Under the pieces are notes generated by a model. It saw only the letters and a program-made list of their open reading frames with translations. It had not been told where the DNA came from and did not search any database. A stretch of DNA of 64,000 nt from Geomonas diazotrophica (GTDB taxonomy: Bacteria; Desulfobacterota; Desulfuromonadia; Geobacterales; Geobacteraceae), in NCBI RefSeq assembly GCF_018919385.1, contig NZ_JAHLMF010000001.1:248001-312000 (forward strand), in the 5' to 3' direction. Made by a program: the position numbers and the translations under genes. Each line of letters begins with the position of its first letter. Positions within the stretch are counted from its first letter, which is position 1. Below, one piece after another: positions 34,694 to 43,655 of this stretch.

Positions 34694-35701
34694 TTACTGG
34701 TTTTCCTGCCCCGTCTGCGCCATCTGGGAAGCCATGACCAGGGCGGCCTTCATGCTGGCGGGGCTCGCCTTGCCGGTCCCGGCGAGGTCGTAGGCGGTGC
34801 CGTGGTCGACCGAGGTGCGGATGATGGGGAGGCCGAGGGTGACGTTCACCCCGTCGTCGAAGTGCAGAAGCTTGAGCGGGATGAGCCCCTGGTCGTGGTA
34901 CATGCAGACCACCGCGTCGTAGCCACCCTGGGCCGCGAAGTGGAACAGGGTGTCCGCCGAGAGCGGTCCCACCGCGTCGATCCCCTCTTCCCGGGCCGCG
35001 GCCACGGCCGGTGCGATGATGCTGCTCTCCTCGTCGCCGAACATCCCCCCCTCGCCGCAGTGCGGGTTGAGCGCCAGCACGGCCAGGCGGGGAGACTTGC
35101 AGAACCAGCGGGAGAGCGAGTCGTGGGTGATCCTGATGGTGGAGAGGACCCGTTCGAAGGTGACCAGCTCGGGGACGCGGGAAAGCGCCTCGTGGATGGT
35201 GACCAGGGTGACCCTGAGGCGGTCCCCCGCCAGCATCATCACCACCTCCTGTCCGCCGGTCAGTTCGGCCAGCAGCTCCGTGTGCCCCGGAAAGCGGTGC
35301 CCGGCGCTGTTCAGCGACTCCTTGTTGATGGGAGCAGTCGCCATGGCCGCGGCAACCCCGTCCATGCAGAGCGTGGCCGCCTCGCAGATGTAGCGGTAGC
35401 AGGCGTCGCCACCGGCCGGGCCGGGCTTGCCAAAGACCATTTCCTCGGGGGCAAGGGTAGAGAGCTCGCGCAGGTAGAGGGTTCCGGGCAGCGGATCGGC
35501 CGGGGGTACCAGGTCCGGCGCCGAGACCACCGTGAGGTCGACCCCGGCCACGGCTATGCCGCGCTCTATGGCGGCGCGGTCGCCCAGCACCAGGGGGCGG
35601 CACAGTTTGGTGACGGCGGGGTCGGCGAGCGCCGCCGCGATGATCTCAGGGCCGATGCCGCTCGGGTCGCCCATGGTGACGGCTATGATCGGTTTTTCCA
35701 A
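34694..35701 (-). CDS. pdxA: 4-hydroxythreonine-4-phosphate dehydrogenase PdxA
   Basis: A 335-residue enzyme of pyridoxal 5'-phosphate biosynthesis, oxidising 4-phosphohydroxy-L-threonine. The start is taken as TTG at 35701. It has AAGGAG seven bases upstream and gives the family's normal N terminus, EKPIIAVTMGDPSGIGPE. All in-frame ATGs further upstream lie in repeat DNA. Other signatures are TAPINKESL, FPGHTELLAEL with metal-binding His, LNPHCGEGG and MYHDQGLIPLKLL with further metal His residues. It is the first gene of a pdxA-mtgA pair. Confidence 0.95.
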   Translation of the reverse strand: MEKPIIAVTMGDPSGIGPEIIAAALADPAVTKLCRPLVLGDRAAIERGIAVAGVDLTVVSAPDLVPPADPLPGTLYLRELSTLAPEEMVFGKPGPAGGDACYRYICEAATLCMDGVAAAMATAPINKESLNSAGHRFPGHTELLAELTGGQEVVMMLAGDRLRVTLVTIHEALSRVPELVTFERVLSTIRITHDSLSRWFCKSPRLAVLALNPHCGEGGMFGDEESSIIAPAVAAAREEGIDAVGPLSADTLFHFAAQGGYDAVVCMYHDQGLIPLKLLHFDDGVNVTLGLPIIRTSVDHGTAYDLAGTGKASPASMKAALVMASQMAQTGQENQ

Positions 35702-35740
35702 ACTTGGTCTCCTTCCAGCAGCTCCACGGCCCGGGCCAGC

Positions 35741-35882
35741 GCCCTCACCCGGCCTTCGGCCACCCTCTCCCGCCCCCGGACCATAGACCCTCGGTGGCGA
35801 GGGTAAAGAACCATCAGGGCACTTGCCCACAGCGGCGCGCCCGTCCCCCCCTCGCCCTCCGGGAGAGGGGCAGGGGTGAGGG
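35741..35882. repeat. Two facing units of the palindromic repeat family
   Basis: Unit one, 35741-35779, starts GCCCTCACCCGGCC. Unit two, 35843-35882, ends GGGGCAGGGGTGAGGG and is inverted relative to the first. Together they could form a long stem spanning about 140 bases directly upstream of pdxA. Confidence 0.75.
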
Positions 35883-35897
35883 ATACCGCACAAACGA

Positions 35898-35919
35898 ATA
35901 GGGGCCGGTGAGCCCCTAT
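35898..35919 (-). terminator. Probable terminator of the glycine-zipper lipoprotein gene
   Basis: ATAGGGGC and GCCCCTAT form an 8-bp stem with a CGGTGA loop. On the minus strand it is followed by TCGTTTG, only a weak T-run. Confidence 0.5.
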
Positions 35920-35980
35920 CCGCGTTTCAGCCAAGGGGGCAGGCAGCCGGCGGAGCCAGCCCCACCTGCGCCCCAGGCAC

Positions 35981-36715
35981 CTATTTGCGCACGTTGAGCG
36001 GCAGGATCAGCTTCTGCACCAAGCCGGTCTCCCGCTCGCGCCACTGCAGCCTCAGCTCCTTGGCGCTCGGGGCCTCGCCCGGGAAGAAAACGAAACCGTT
36101 GGAGAGGCTGTCGGCCGGGATGGGCTTACCCTCCAACCCCTTGCTCCTCAGGTCGTCCGAGATACGGTTCTCGCGGTCGTTGGAGGTCCCCTCCTGGGTG
36201 CCGCCGATGACGGCGCCCCCTGCCGCACCGAGTGCGGCACCCTTGCCGAGCGACCCGGCCACGCTCCTGCCGGAAACGATCCCCAACGCCGCCCCGAGGA
36301 CCGTGCCTGCCGCGGCCCCGAGCAGGGCACCCTTGCCGGCCCCCTTGCCGAAGAAGGAGGCGAACTGGGTCGAGCTCTCCAGCCGGTCGAAGGCCACCTT
36401 GTTGGTGACCATGGGCCAGTAGTTCCCCCCCTCGTCCACCAGGAAGGTCTGCCCGGCCATGAGCTCCAGGGTCTTGCCGCTCTTGTTGTCCATGACCAGC
36501 ATGACCGGCAACAGCCCCGCTCCCTTGATGTCGAAGCCGAAGGCCTTCTCCGCCGCGTCCGGCGTCGCATACGCCTCACCGCCCAGCGAAACGCCCGACT
36601 GTTCCAGGTGGTTCTGGTACGCCTCGGGCGGCCTGAAGGAAACGTACTGGCTCTTGTAGTGGGTGCATCCGGAGAATAGCAGCATGGCTATCATGAAGAC
36701 GGCTAGTTTTCTCAT
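35981..36715 (-). CDS. Lipoprotein with glycine-zipper segment
   Basis: A 244-residue lipoprotein. The ATG at 36715 has AAGGAG seven bases upstream, and the lipobox FSGC gives Cys17. Residues about 115-175 are alternating Gly/Ala repeats (KGALLGAAAGTVLGAALG and KGAALGAAGGAVIGG), a glycine zipper of the type that inserts in or packs against membranes. The flanking parts are beta-rich, with LMAGQTFLVDEGGNYWP and a C-terminal GFVFFPG strand. An outer-membrane structural role is inferred. No exact family is recognised. Confidence 0.8.
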   Translation of the reverse strand: MRKLAVFMIAMLLFSGCTHYKSQYVSFRPPEAYQNHLEQSGVSLGGEAYATPDAAEKAFGFDIKGAGLLPVMLVMDNKSGKTLELMAGQTFLVDEGGNYWPMVTNKVAFDRLESSTQFASFFGKGAGKGALLGAAAGTVLGAALGIVSGRSVAGSLGKGAALGAAGGAVIGGTQEGTSNDRENRISDDLRSKGLEGKPIPADSLSNGFVFFPGEAPSAKELRLQWRERETGLVQKLILPLNVRK

Positions 36716-36770
36716 GGGTTGTCTCCTTGTTATTCTCATTAGTGACGGATACTAAACTATATACCGGTTT

Positions 36771-38978
36771 TCAGGCCCGCTCAAGCCCGGCGAAGCGCAC
36801 CAGGAGCTTCTTCGGCCCCCCCAGGGAATTGAACCAGACGATCACCTTCTGGTTGTCCCCCTCCCCTTCTATCTTCCTGATGGTCCCCGGCCCGAACTGG
36901 GCGTGGCGCACCTTCATGCCGACCCAGATGCTGTCGTCCTCATCGTCGGGGACCATGCGCACCTCGTTGTCCTCGAACTCCGGCTCGATCTCGTCCTCGA
37001 ACAGGGCGGCGAGGTTGTGGGAGGAGGCAGAAAAGTCGCGGGAGGGCTCGGGGCGCTGCCAAAGGTCGCCGCTGTCCAGGAGTTCCCTGGGGATGTCGGC
37101 GATGAAGCGGGCGGGGGCGTTCATCTGCTCCTGCCCGAAGATGTGGCGGCGGCGCACGTTCAGAAGGAACAGGCGCTTCTTGGCGCGGGTCATCCCCACG
37201 TAGCAGAGCCTTCTTTCCTCCTCCATCTGCTCCGGGTTCTCCAGGGCGCGCACGTGGGGGAAGAGCTTCTCCTCCATGCCGATCATGAAGACCAGCTGGA
37301 ATTCCAGCCCCTTGGCCGAGTGCAGGGTCATCAGCGTGGCGGAGGATTTCTTCCCCTCCCCCTCGTGCTCCAGGTCGGAGACCAGCGCGACCCGCTCCAG
37401 GAAATCGGCCAGCCCGTGCTCGCCCGGCCCACTCTCGTAGGTCTGCATGGCGGTCACCAACTCCTGCAGGTTGTCGATCCGCTCCTGGGCCTCGTCGGTC
37501 CGCTGGGTCTTCAGGCGGGCGTAGTAGCCGGAATCGTTGATGACGGCGGCGGTGAGCTCGGACAACGGGAGCTTCTCGCTCAGGCTCTTGTACCCCTCCA
37601 ACTCGTTGACGAAGGCGGCGACCTTGCCCCGGGCGGCGGCGGGGAGCAGCGGCCCGTAGGCCCCTTCCAGCATGGCGTCGTAGAAAGGGAGCCCCTTTTC
37701 GTTGGCGAAATCGGAGATCTTCTGGACCGTGGTGTTGCCGATGCCGCGCGGCGGCGTATTGATGATCCTCTTCACCGCCACGTCGTCGGAAGGGTTGTCC
37801 AGCACCTTCAGGTAGGCGAGGATGTCCTTCACCTCGAGCCTCGCATAGAAGCGCACGCCTCCGACCATGTGGTGCGGGATCTGGGCCCCGACCAGGGCCT
37901 CCTCGATGACGCGGGACTGGGCGTTGGTCCGGTAAAAGACAGCAACCTCGGAGAGATCGCCCCCTTCGGCGAGGAAACGTTCGACCTCCCGGCAGACGGT
38001 GCGCCCCTCCTCCCACTCGTTGGGGAGGGTCCGGTACACGATGCGCTCGCCCTCGGGGTTGTCGGTCCAGAGGCGCTTGGGCTTTCTCCCCCTGTTCTTC
38101 TGCACCACGTGCCAGGCGCCGTCCAGGATGGTCTTGGTGGAGCGGTAGTTCTGCTCCAGCTTCACCACCTTGACCCCGGGGAAATCCTTCTCGAATTCCA
38201 GGATGTTGCGGATATCCGCCCCGCGCCAGCCGTAGATGGACTGATCGTCGTCACCCACCACGCAAAGGTTCTGGCGGGCGCCGGCCAGAAGCTGGACCAG
38301 GCGGTACTGCACGGGGTTGGTGTCCTGGTACTCGTCCACCATGATCCAGCGCCAGCGCTGCAGGTACTTGTCCAGCACCTCCGGGTGCTCCTCGAAGAGC
38401 TGCACGGTCAAAAGGAGCAGGTCCCCGAAGTCGGCCGCGTTGCAGCGCTTCAGGCGTTCCTGGTAGCAGCGGTAGACCCGGGCCAGGGTCGCCTGGTAGG
38501 GGGAATCCGCCGGGACGTCGAAGGGGCTCATCCCCTGATTCTTGAACTCGTCGATCGCGCTCCCCAAGAGCTTCACCGGGTAGCGCTTCTCGTCAAGGTT
38601 CAGCTCGGCGGCGCAGTCCTTCAAAAGGCGCTCGCAGTCCTTGTCGTCGTAGATGGCGAAGTTCGAGTCGTAACCGAGGCTCTTGATGTCGCTTCTCAGG
38701 ATGCGGGCGCAGGTGGAATGGAAGGTGGAGACGAGAGGAGCGTCCCCCTCCCCCAGCATGTGCTTGATGCGCTCGCGCATCTCGCCGGCGGCCTTGTTGG
38801 TGAAGGTTACGGCCAGGATCTGCCAGGGTGGGACTCCCCGCTCGTGGATGAGGTAGGCGATGCGGTGCACGATGACGCGCGTCTTGCCGGAGCCGGCGCC
38901 GGCAAGGACCAGCATTGGTCCCTCGCCGTGCAGCACCGCCTCCTGCTGGGGAGGGTTCAGATTGTGGAGCAGTTTCAT
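36771..38978 (-). CDS. pcrA: ATP-dependent DNA helicase PcrA/UvrD
   Basis: A 735-residue superfamily 1A 3'-5' helicase for nucleotide-excision and mismatch repair and replication restart. The motifs run in order: Q-motif LNPPQQEAV (about 7-15), Walker A AGAGSGKT (about 26-33), Ia TFTNKAAGEM, II VDEYQDTN, III VGDDDQSIYGWRGA, IV LEQNYRST, V TLMTLHSAKGLEF and VI CYVGMTRAKKRLFL. The C terminus carries the VGMKVRHAQFGPGTI Tudor-like element that contacts RNA polymerase in PcrA-type enzymes, which favours the name pcrA over rep. It is a single gene. Confidence 0.96.
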   Translation of the reverse strand: MKLLHNLNPPQQEAVLHGEGPMLVLAGAGSGKTRVIVHRIAYLIHERGVPPWQILAVTFTNKAAGEMRERIKHMLGEGDAPLVSTFHSTCARILRSDIKSLGYDSNFAIYDDKDCERLLKDCAAELNLDEKRYPVKLLGSAIDEFKNQGMSPFDVPADSPYQATLARVYRCYQERLKRCNAADFGDLLLLTVQLFEEHPEVLDKYLQRWRWIMVDEYQDTNPVQYRLVQLLAGARQNLCVVGDDDQSIYGWRGADIRNILEFEKDFPGVKVVKLEQNYRSTKTILDGAWHVVQKNRGRKPKRLWTDNPEGERIVYRTLPNEWEEGRTVCREVERFLAEGGDLSEVAVFYRTNAQSRVIEEALVGAQIPHHMVGGVRFYARLEVKDILAYLKVLDNPSDDVAVKRIINTPPRGIGNTTVQKISDFANEKGLPFYDAMLEGAYGPLLPAAARGKVAAFVNELEGYKSLSEKLPLSELTAAVINDSGYYARLKTQRTDEAQERIDNLQELVTAMQTYESGPGEHGLADFLERVALVSDLEHEGEGKKSSATLMTLHSAKGLEFQLVFMIGMEEKLFPHVRALENPEQMEEERRLCYVGMTRAKKRLFLLNVRRRHIFGQEQMNAPARFIADIPRELLDSGDLWQRPEPSRDFSASSHNLAALFEDEIEPEFEDNEVRMVPDDEDDSIWVGMKVRHAQFGPGTIRKIEGEGDNQKVIVWFNSLGGPKKLLVRFAGLERA

Positions 38979-39072
38979 GATTTTCCTTAAGACCTGCCGG
39001 GGCTTAGGCGCCGCGGGGTGCCGAGCGCCTATTTATACCACTTAGCCCCAGCCAGGTCAAAAGGGAATGTCG

Positions 39073-39750
39073 CTAGAGCCTTTCCAGCGACCGGGCCAGG
39101 GCGGAACGGATCGGCTTGGGGAGCAGGGCGAACTTCAGTCCAAGCCCCTTGGGCCGCAGCGCCGTCTTCTCGCCGGACCAGATCACCTTGCAGGGAGAAT
39201 CCACCAGGGTGCCATCGGGAAGGGTAAAGGAGAGATTCACCACGTTGCCGGACTTGGCGGGGAGGTCGGTGACCACGTAAGTCCCGTCCACACCGAGGTC
39301 GTACAGGGTGCAGGAGGATGCCTCGCCGTTGAGCTGCAGGGTCCCGGACAGGCTGCAGGGGCGGCGCCTCTCGCGCCGGTCGATGCCGGGAATGAACTCC
39401 CGGGCGATCTCCAGGAAGCGGTCCCGCCCGGCAGGCTTGGTGAGGAAATAGTTGCAGCCGGCGGCAAGGCAGTCGTCCTTGTCCTGCTGCACCGACGTGG
39501 AGGAGATGATCACCACCGGGACGTCGGCGTGATCCGGATGAGAGCGGATGGCCCGGCAGCAGGCGGCCCCGTCCATGTTGGGCATCTGCAGGTCCATGAA
39601 GACCAGGGACGGCTTCTCGCTCTTGACCACCTCGAGAGCCTCCACGCCGTCGCGCGCCGTGACGATGTTCACATCGGTATGCTTGAAGAAATCCCTCTCG
39701 ATTTCGAGGAACATCTGCAGGTCATCCACGAGCAGTATGGTGGGTTGCAA
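39073..39750 (-). CDS. Response regulator fused to a PilZ domain
   Basis: A 225-residue protein combining an N-terminal receiver (DD pair near 9-10, phospho-acceptor Asp in PSLVFMDLQMP, Lys in FLTKP) with a C-terminal PilZ domain (about 125-220). PilZ determinants are the RRERRRP arginine motif and DLGVDG, where the usual D/N-x-S-x-x-G has Gly in place of Ser, so c-di-GMP affinity may be altered. The start is taken as TTG at 39750, because GGGAGGT lies five bases upstream and gives the typical QPTILLVDD opening. It follows the coo terminator and is probably independent. Confidence 0.85.
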   Translation of the reverse strand: MQPTILLVDDLQMFLEIERDFFKHTDVNIVTARDGVEALEVVKSEKPSLVFMDLQMPNMDGAACCRAIRSHPDHADVPVVIISSTSVQQDKDDCLAAGCNYFLTKPAGRDRFLEIAREFIPGIDRRERRRPCSLSGTLQLNGEASSCTLYDLGVDGTYVVTDLPAKSGNVVNLSFTLPDGTLVDSPCKVIWSGEKTALRPKGLGLKFALLPKPIRSALARSLERL

Positions 39751-39870
39751 GGCGCACCTCCCTTCTTCCAGTTTCGAATATAGATTTTTTCGAATAAAAT
39801 ACGCTGTGGGGCCGGGCAAGTCAAGCCGCTGGTTGACCACCAACTCTTCGGCAGGTTTGGGCAGAAACTG

Positions 39871-39898
39871 AAAAAAAGCCGCGCATCGCTGCGCGGCC
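39871..39898 (-). terminator. Rho-independent terminator of the coo operon
   Basis: Read on the minus strand, GCCGCGCA-GCGA-TGCGCGGC forms a perfect 8-bp stem followed by seven T (the A-run 39871-39877). It lies about 80 bases past the cooC stop and before the PilZ regulator gene. Confidence 0.92.
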
Positions 39899-39980
39899 CT
39901 TCAGGTTGCCCCAATATTTTTCTTCCTGCAGTCCCCGTTCCCTTGCGGGAGGGGGAAGGGGGCGGGGGACTCCCCTGCCG

Positions 39981-40892
39981 TCACTTCCCCCGCAACGAGA
40001 GCAGGCGTTCCTTGATCTTCCGGACCTCACTGAGCGCCTGTGCGCTGAGCCGGTCCGGCGCGCAGTTCTCGCGGTCGGCGCGGCGCACCTCCTCGCAGAA
40101 GGAGATGGTCCCGAGCAGCTGCCGCGAAGGGATCTCCCCTTCGATAAGCCGCCGGTCCTCGTCGTCGCGCACCTTGCTTCCCACCACGAAGACCTCCTCG
40201 ATACCGAGGTCGCCCGCCAACCGTTCGATCTGGCGGGCAGTCTGCAGGCTGCGCTGCCCCGGTTCCACAACGACCACCAGGGCGTCCACCGATTCGGCCG
40301 TCCGACGTCCCAGGTGCTCGAGTCCAGCCTCCATGTCCATGATCACCACCTCGTCACGCTCCAGGAGCAGGTGCCCCATCAGGCGCTTGACCAGGGTGCT
40401 TTCCGGGCAGGCGCATCCGCTCCCCCCCTGTTCCAGGGTCCCCATCCAGAGGAAACGGACGCCGTCGTGCTCCAGGCAGAACTGCTCCGGCAGGTCGCTC
40501 ACCTTGGGATTCAGTTTGAAGAAGGAGCCGTAGCCCCCGCTGGCCCCGGTGCGCTCCTCCGCGAGTTCCTTCATGCGCGCCACCGGCTGCAGGCTTTCGG
40601 CGCGATCGGCTGGGATGCCGAGCGCCGCGGCCAGGTTGGCGTCCGGGTCGGCGTCGACGGCGAGCACCCTGGCGCCGTCGGCCGTAAAGGCGCGGCAAAG
40701 GAGGCTCGCGAATGTGGTCTTCCCCACGCCCCCCTTGCCGGTGATGGCGATCTTCAGTCCCGCTCCGCGCTGCGGCACCGCGTGGAGGCGGGGATGGTGA
40801 TGGTCGTGACTGTGGTCGTGATGGTGATCATGCTCGTGATCGTGATCATGCTCATGGTCGTGGTCATGCGCGTGGTTGTGATGGTCGCACAT
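39981..40892 (-). CDS. cooC: CooC-type CO dehydrogenase maturation ATPase with a His-rich N-terminal extension
   Basis: A 303-residue MinD/NifH-like ATPase that inserts nickel into CO dehydrogenase. Residues 1-37 contain 20 His in His-Asp/His-Glu repeats, a nickel-storage tail normally found on CooJ or HypB rather than CooC. The ATPase part begins about residue 46, with the deviant Walker A GKGGVGKTT (52-60) including the signature Lys, then VDADPDANLA. The nickel-binding CXC motif of CooC is present in GSGCACPE (160-162). The ATG at 40892 has GGGAG upstream. It is the last gene of the coo operon, about 120 bases after cooS, with a palindromic repeat in the gap. Confidence 0.93.
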   Translation of the reverse strand: MCDHHNHAHDHDHEHDHDHEHDHHHDHSHDHHHPRLHAVPQRGAGLKIAITGKGGVGKTTFASLLCRAFTADGARVLAVDADPDANLAAALGIPADRAESLQPVARMKELAEERTGASGGYGSFFKLNPKVSDLPEQFCLEHDGVRFLWMGTLEQGGSGCACPESTLVKRLMGHLLLERDEVVIMDMEAGLEHLGRRTAESVDALVVVVEPGQRSLQTARQIERLAGDLGIEEVFVVGSKVRDDEDRRLIEGEIPSRQLLGTISFCEEVRRADRENCAPDRLSAQALSEVRKIKERLLSLRGK

Positions 40893-40927
40893 AGTTCCTT
40901 CTCCCTCTTTCATGCAAACTTGCTGGT

Positions 40928-40992
40928 CATCCCCTCACCCTCCCGGCCTTCGCCCTCCGAAGGGCTATGGTCCGCGGGGGGGAGAGGGGGTG
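40928..40992. repeat. Palindromic repeat unit between cooS and cooC
   Basis: Contains CCCTCACCCTCCCGGCC and, after a CTCCGAAGGGCTATGG centre, GGGGGGAGAGGGGG. It is a longer variant of the dispersed GC-rich palindrome family. Confidence 0.65.
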
Positions 40993-41014
40993 TGGACGCC
41001 GACGCCCTGCCCCG

Positions 41015-42922
41015 TTAAATCCCCAGTCCCTTCCTGCGCTCCTCGATCACCTCCAGGAGCTTGTCCGCGGCGAGGTTCGGGTCGAGCTCCACGAGGAAAT
41101 ACCCTCCGAGCAGATCCTTAGCGGTCTGCGTCAGGAGCTCGGTCACCTTGGCCGAGCCGGTCACCTGCGGCATGGTGCCCAGGTGAGTCGGAATGCCCAG
41201 CGCCACGCTCCAGGTGCCGATGGCGACCGCCTTCTCCGACATCGCCTCGGGCGCGGAGGCCACCAGCGGGAGCTGGTCGAGGTCGACGCCGAGCTTGTCG
41301 GCCACGGCCACCGCCACCTGTACGGCGCGGCTGTTGTCCACACAGGAGCCCATGTGCAGCACGAGCGGCAGCGGCCCGTTCAGCCCCGCCGAGGTGCCGA
41401 TGGCGGTCATGACCCCCTTGAGCGATTCCCCGGCGTACTCCAGCGTCGCCTCCTGGGTCATCAGCCCGTGCTTCGCGAAGGAGCCGGCGCCGCAGCCGGT
41501 GGCGAGCATCAACACGTTGTTCGCCGCGAGCTTCTTGGCCATGGTCACGAAGCTGCTGTCCTGCGCCACCTGGGTCGAGTTGCACCCTGCAAAGAGGGCG
41601 ATGCCGCGGATGTTGCCGTTGGCGATGTTCTCGATGAGCGGTTGGAGCGGGTCGGCGGCGTTCAAGGTCGCCAGCGCACCCACCACGGACTCCACGCCGA
41701 AGCCGACGATGGCGGTCTGTTTCACGTCCGGGATGTTCACCCGGCGCGGGTCGCGGCGCTTGTAGGCCTCGATCGCGGTAGCCACGATGCGACGGGCGCT
41801 CTCCAGGGCGGCCTCCTCCTTGAAGTCCACGTGGGTGGCCCCGGGAATCTTGTTCTCCGCCATGGTGGTGATCACGGCGGTGTGGAAACAGGCGCCGATC
41901 TCGCTCACCGAGGGCATGATGCACTGCACGTCGACCACCATGGCGTCCACCGCGCCGGTGACCAGCGCCAGCTCCTGGGAGAGGTAGTTCGCGGCCAGCG
42001 GGATGCCGTGTCGCACCATGACCTCGTTGCCGGTGCAGCAGATGCCGACGATGTTGATGCCGTCCTTGGCGCCCGCCTTGCGTGCCTCCTCGTCCATCTG
42101 CCCCGCGACCTCGCAGACCACCTCGCTCAGAAGGGGGTTGTGGCCGTGCACCGCGATGTTGACCGCGTCCGGCTTGATCACGCCGAGGTTGGCGGCGGTG
42201 ACCACCGGGGTCGGTGAGCCGAAGAGGGCGTCGGAGAGCTCGGTCGCAAGGCACATGCCGTCGAAGTCGGCGAGCGCCCCCTTGATGCCCCCCAGGATCA
42301 GGTTGACCGGGTCGGCGTCGCATCCCACCAGGGTACGCCCCATGATCTGGGTGATCACGGCGTCGATGTTGTGCGGCAAGACGTGCAGGGCCTGCAGGCG
42401 CTCCAGGCGTTTCTTCGTGAGCGTCGCCTCGATCCAGTTGCAGGGGGCGTCGTGGTCCTGGTTCTGGAAGTCCTCCAGGGTCGCCTTGGCCACCGCAGCC
42501 GCGATGGCAGGTACGTCCTGCCCTTCGGTGCAGATGCCGAGCTTCGCCGCAACCGCGCGCAGCTTCGCCTCGTCACGGATCTGGTAGGCAGGGAGCCTTC
42601 CCTCGGCGACACCCTGCAGGGCGAGCGCCACGTGGCGGCCGTGCTCGGAGTGTCCCGCCGCACCGGCCGCGATCATGCGGATCACGTTCCTGGCCACGAT
42701 GGTGTCGGCGTCGGCGCCGCAGATGCCGCGCTGGGGGCCGTCCCCGAACGGGTCGATGCGGCAGGGGCCCTTCCAGCAGATGCGGCAACAGACCCCGAGT
42801 TGGCCGAAGCCGCACTGCGGCTGCATGGCGCGGTGGCGGTCCCAGACGGTGGCAATCCCTTCTTTCTTGGCGATGGGCAACAGGGTCGCCGCGGACGGAT
42901 CGGTGCTGAGCTTCATGGTCAT
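41015..42922 (-). CDS. cooS: Anaerobic Ni-Fe carbon monoxide dehydrogenase catalytic subunit
   Basis: A 635-residue homodimeric enzyme oxidising CO to CO2. The ATG at 42922 overlaps the cooF stop by 4 bases. The N terminus holds the B/D-cluster cysteines (CGFGQLGVCCRICWKGPCRI). C-cluster ligands are all found: His in HGHNP, then Cys in GICCTGNEV, DVQCIMPS, GCNSTQV, GCGAGSF and GSCVDNSRA. The spacing of the last three (30 and 50 residues) matches the known 446/476/526 ligands of Carboxydothermus CODH-II. It should therefore be a competent CODH. Electrons pass to the adjacent CooF and a linked hydrogenase. Confidence 0.97.
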   Translation of the reverse strand: MTMKLSTDPSAATLLPIAKKEGIATVWDRHRAMQPQCGFGQLGVCCRICWKGPCRIDPFGDGPQRGICGADADTIVARNVIRMIAAGAAGHSEHGRHVALALQGVAEGRLPAYQIRDEAKLRAVAAKLGICTEGQDVPAIAAAVAKATLEDFQNQDHDAPCNWIEATLTKKRLERLQALHVLPHNIDAVITQIMGRTLVGCDADPVNLILGGIKGALADFDGMCLATELSDALFGSPTPVVTAANLGVIKPDAVNIAVHGHNPLLSEVVCEVAGQMDEEARKAGAKDGINIVGICCTGNEVMVRHGIPLAANYLSQELALVTGAVDAMVVDVQCIMPSVSEIGACFHTAVITTMAENKIPGATHVDFKEEAALESARRIVATAIEAYKRRDPRRVNIPDVKQTAIVGFGVESVVGALATLNAADPLQPLIENIANGNIRGIALFAGCNSTQVAQDSSFVTMAKKLAANNVLMLATGCGAGSFAKHGLMTQEATLEYAGESLKGVMTAIGTSAGLNGPLPLVLHMGSCVDNSRAVQVAVAVADKLGVDLDQLPLVASAPEAMSEKAVAIGTWSVALGIPTHLGTMPQVTGSAKVTELLTQTAKDLLGGYFLVELDPNLAADKLLEVIEERRKGLGI

Positions 42923-43485
42923 ATCCTTGCCTTCCTTGATTTGAGATGTTGTAGCGACTGGGCCAGCTCGGCGGCCCGCGCCTCGATGAGGGTCTGACGG
43001 TACTCTTCCAGGTCGATGAGCGAGAGCGCCTTGGTCGGGCAACCCTCGACACAGGCCGGTACGTCGCGCCCGGTGCCGGCGCAGAGATCGCACTTACGCG
43101 CGATACCACCGTTGGTGCGGAAGCTCTCCGGATCGCTCCCCTCGTGCTTCACGCTTATCGCGCCGAATGGGCAGACCATGACGCAGACCTTGCACCCGAC
43201 GCAGTTCTTCTCGCGTACACCGACCTGCCCGCTTTCCTGGAGCATGGCGCCGGTGGGGCAGGCCGCGGCGCAGGGGGCGTCCTCGCACTGGCGGCACTGC
43301 ACCGGCATCATGACACCCCCCGCCGCCACCACCTTGTTGCGCGGCCTCAGGGTGAGCCCCGAGAGCGCCGCCTGGTGCAGCCCGCTCCCGGAATGGGCCA
43401 CGGCGCAGGCCAACTCGCAGCCGTGACAGCCGAGACAGCGCTCGGGGTCGGCAAATACGATGGCATTTTCACGTTGTCGCTTCAT
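42919..43485 (-). CDS. cooF: CooF-type four-cluster ferredoxin
   Basis: A 188-residue polyferredoxin with 16 cysteines in four cubane motifs: CLGCHGCELAC, CRQCEDAPCAAACP, CVGCKVCVMVCP and CDLCAG..CVEGCP. This is the DMSO-reductase-B/HycB-like layout of CooF, which shuttles electrons from CooS to hydrogenase or other acceptors. It has a good AAAGGAG ribosome site. Its stop overlaps the cooS start (ATGA), implying translational coupling. Confidence 0.95.
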   Translation of the reverse strand: MKRQRENAIVFADPERCLGCHGCELACAVAHSGSGLHQAALSGLTLRPRNKVVAAGGVMMPVQCRQCEDAPCAAACPTGAMLQESGQVGVREKNCVGCKVCVMVCPFGAISVKHEGSDPESFRTNGGIARKCDLCAGTGRDVPACVEGCPTKALSLIDLEEYRQTLIEARAAELAQSLQHLKSRKARI

Positions 43486-43544
43486 TGTGATCTCCTTTGC
43501 ATGTCCTTATTACACAAGCTCTTCCGCCCGCTCTCGTCCACATC

Positions 43545-43655
43545 CCCTCTCCCTCCGGGAGAGGGCCAGGGTGAGGGCGCCTGCAGTAGCACTCTCCTCA
43601 CTTCGTGGCGCCCCCCTCACCCGGCCTGCGGCCACCCTCTCCCGGAGGGCGAGGG
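43545..43655. repeat. Two inverted palindromic repeat units between hypA and cooF
   Basis: Unit one, 43545-43580, has the core CCCTCTCCCTCCGGGAGAGGG and then CAGGGTGAGGGCGCC. Unit two, 43609-43655, reads GGCGCCCCCCTCACCCGGCC and then CCCTCTCCCGGAGGG in the opposite orientation. The long arms GGGTGAGGGCGCC and GGCGCCCCCCTCACCC can pair. Unit two overlaps the 3' end of hypA. Confidence 0.85.
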
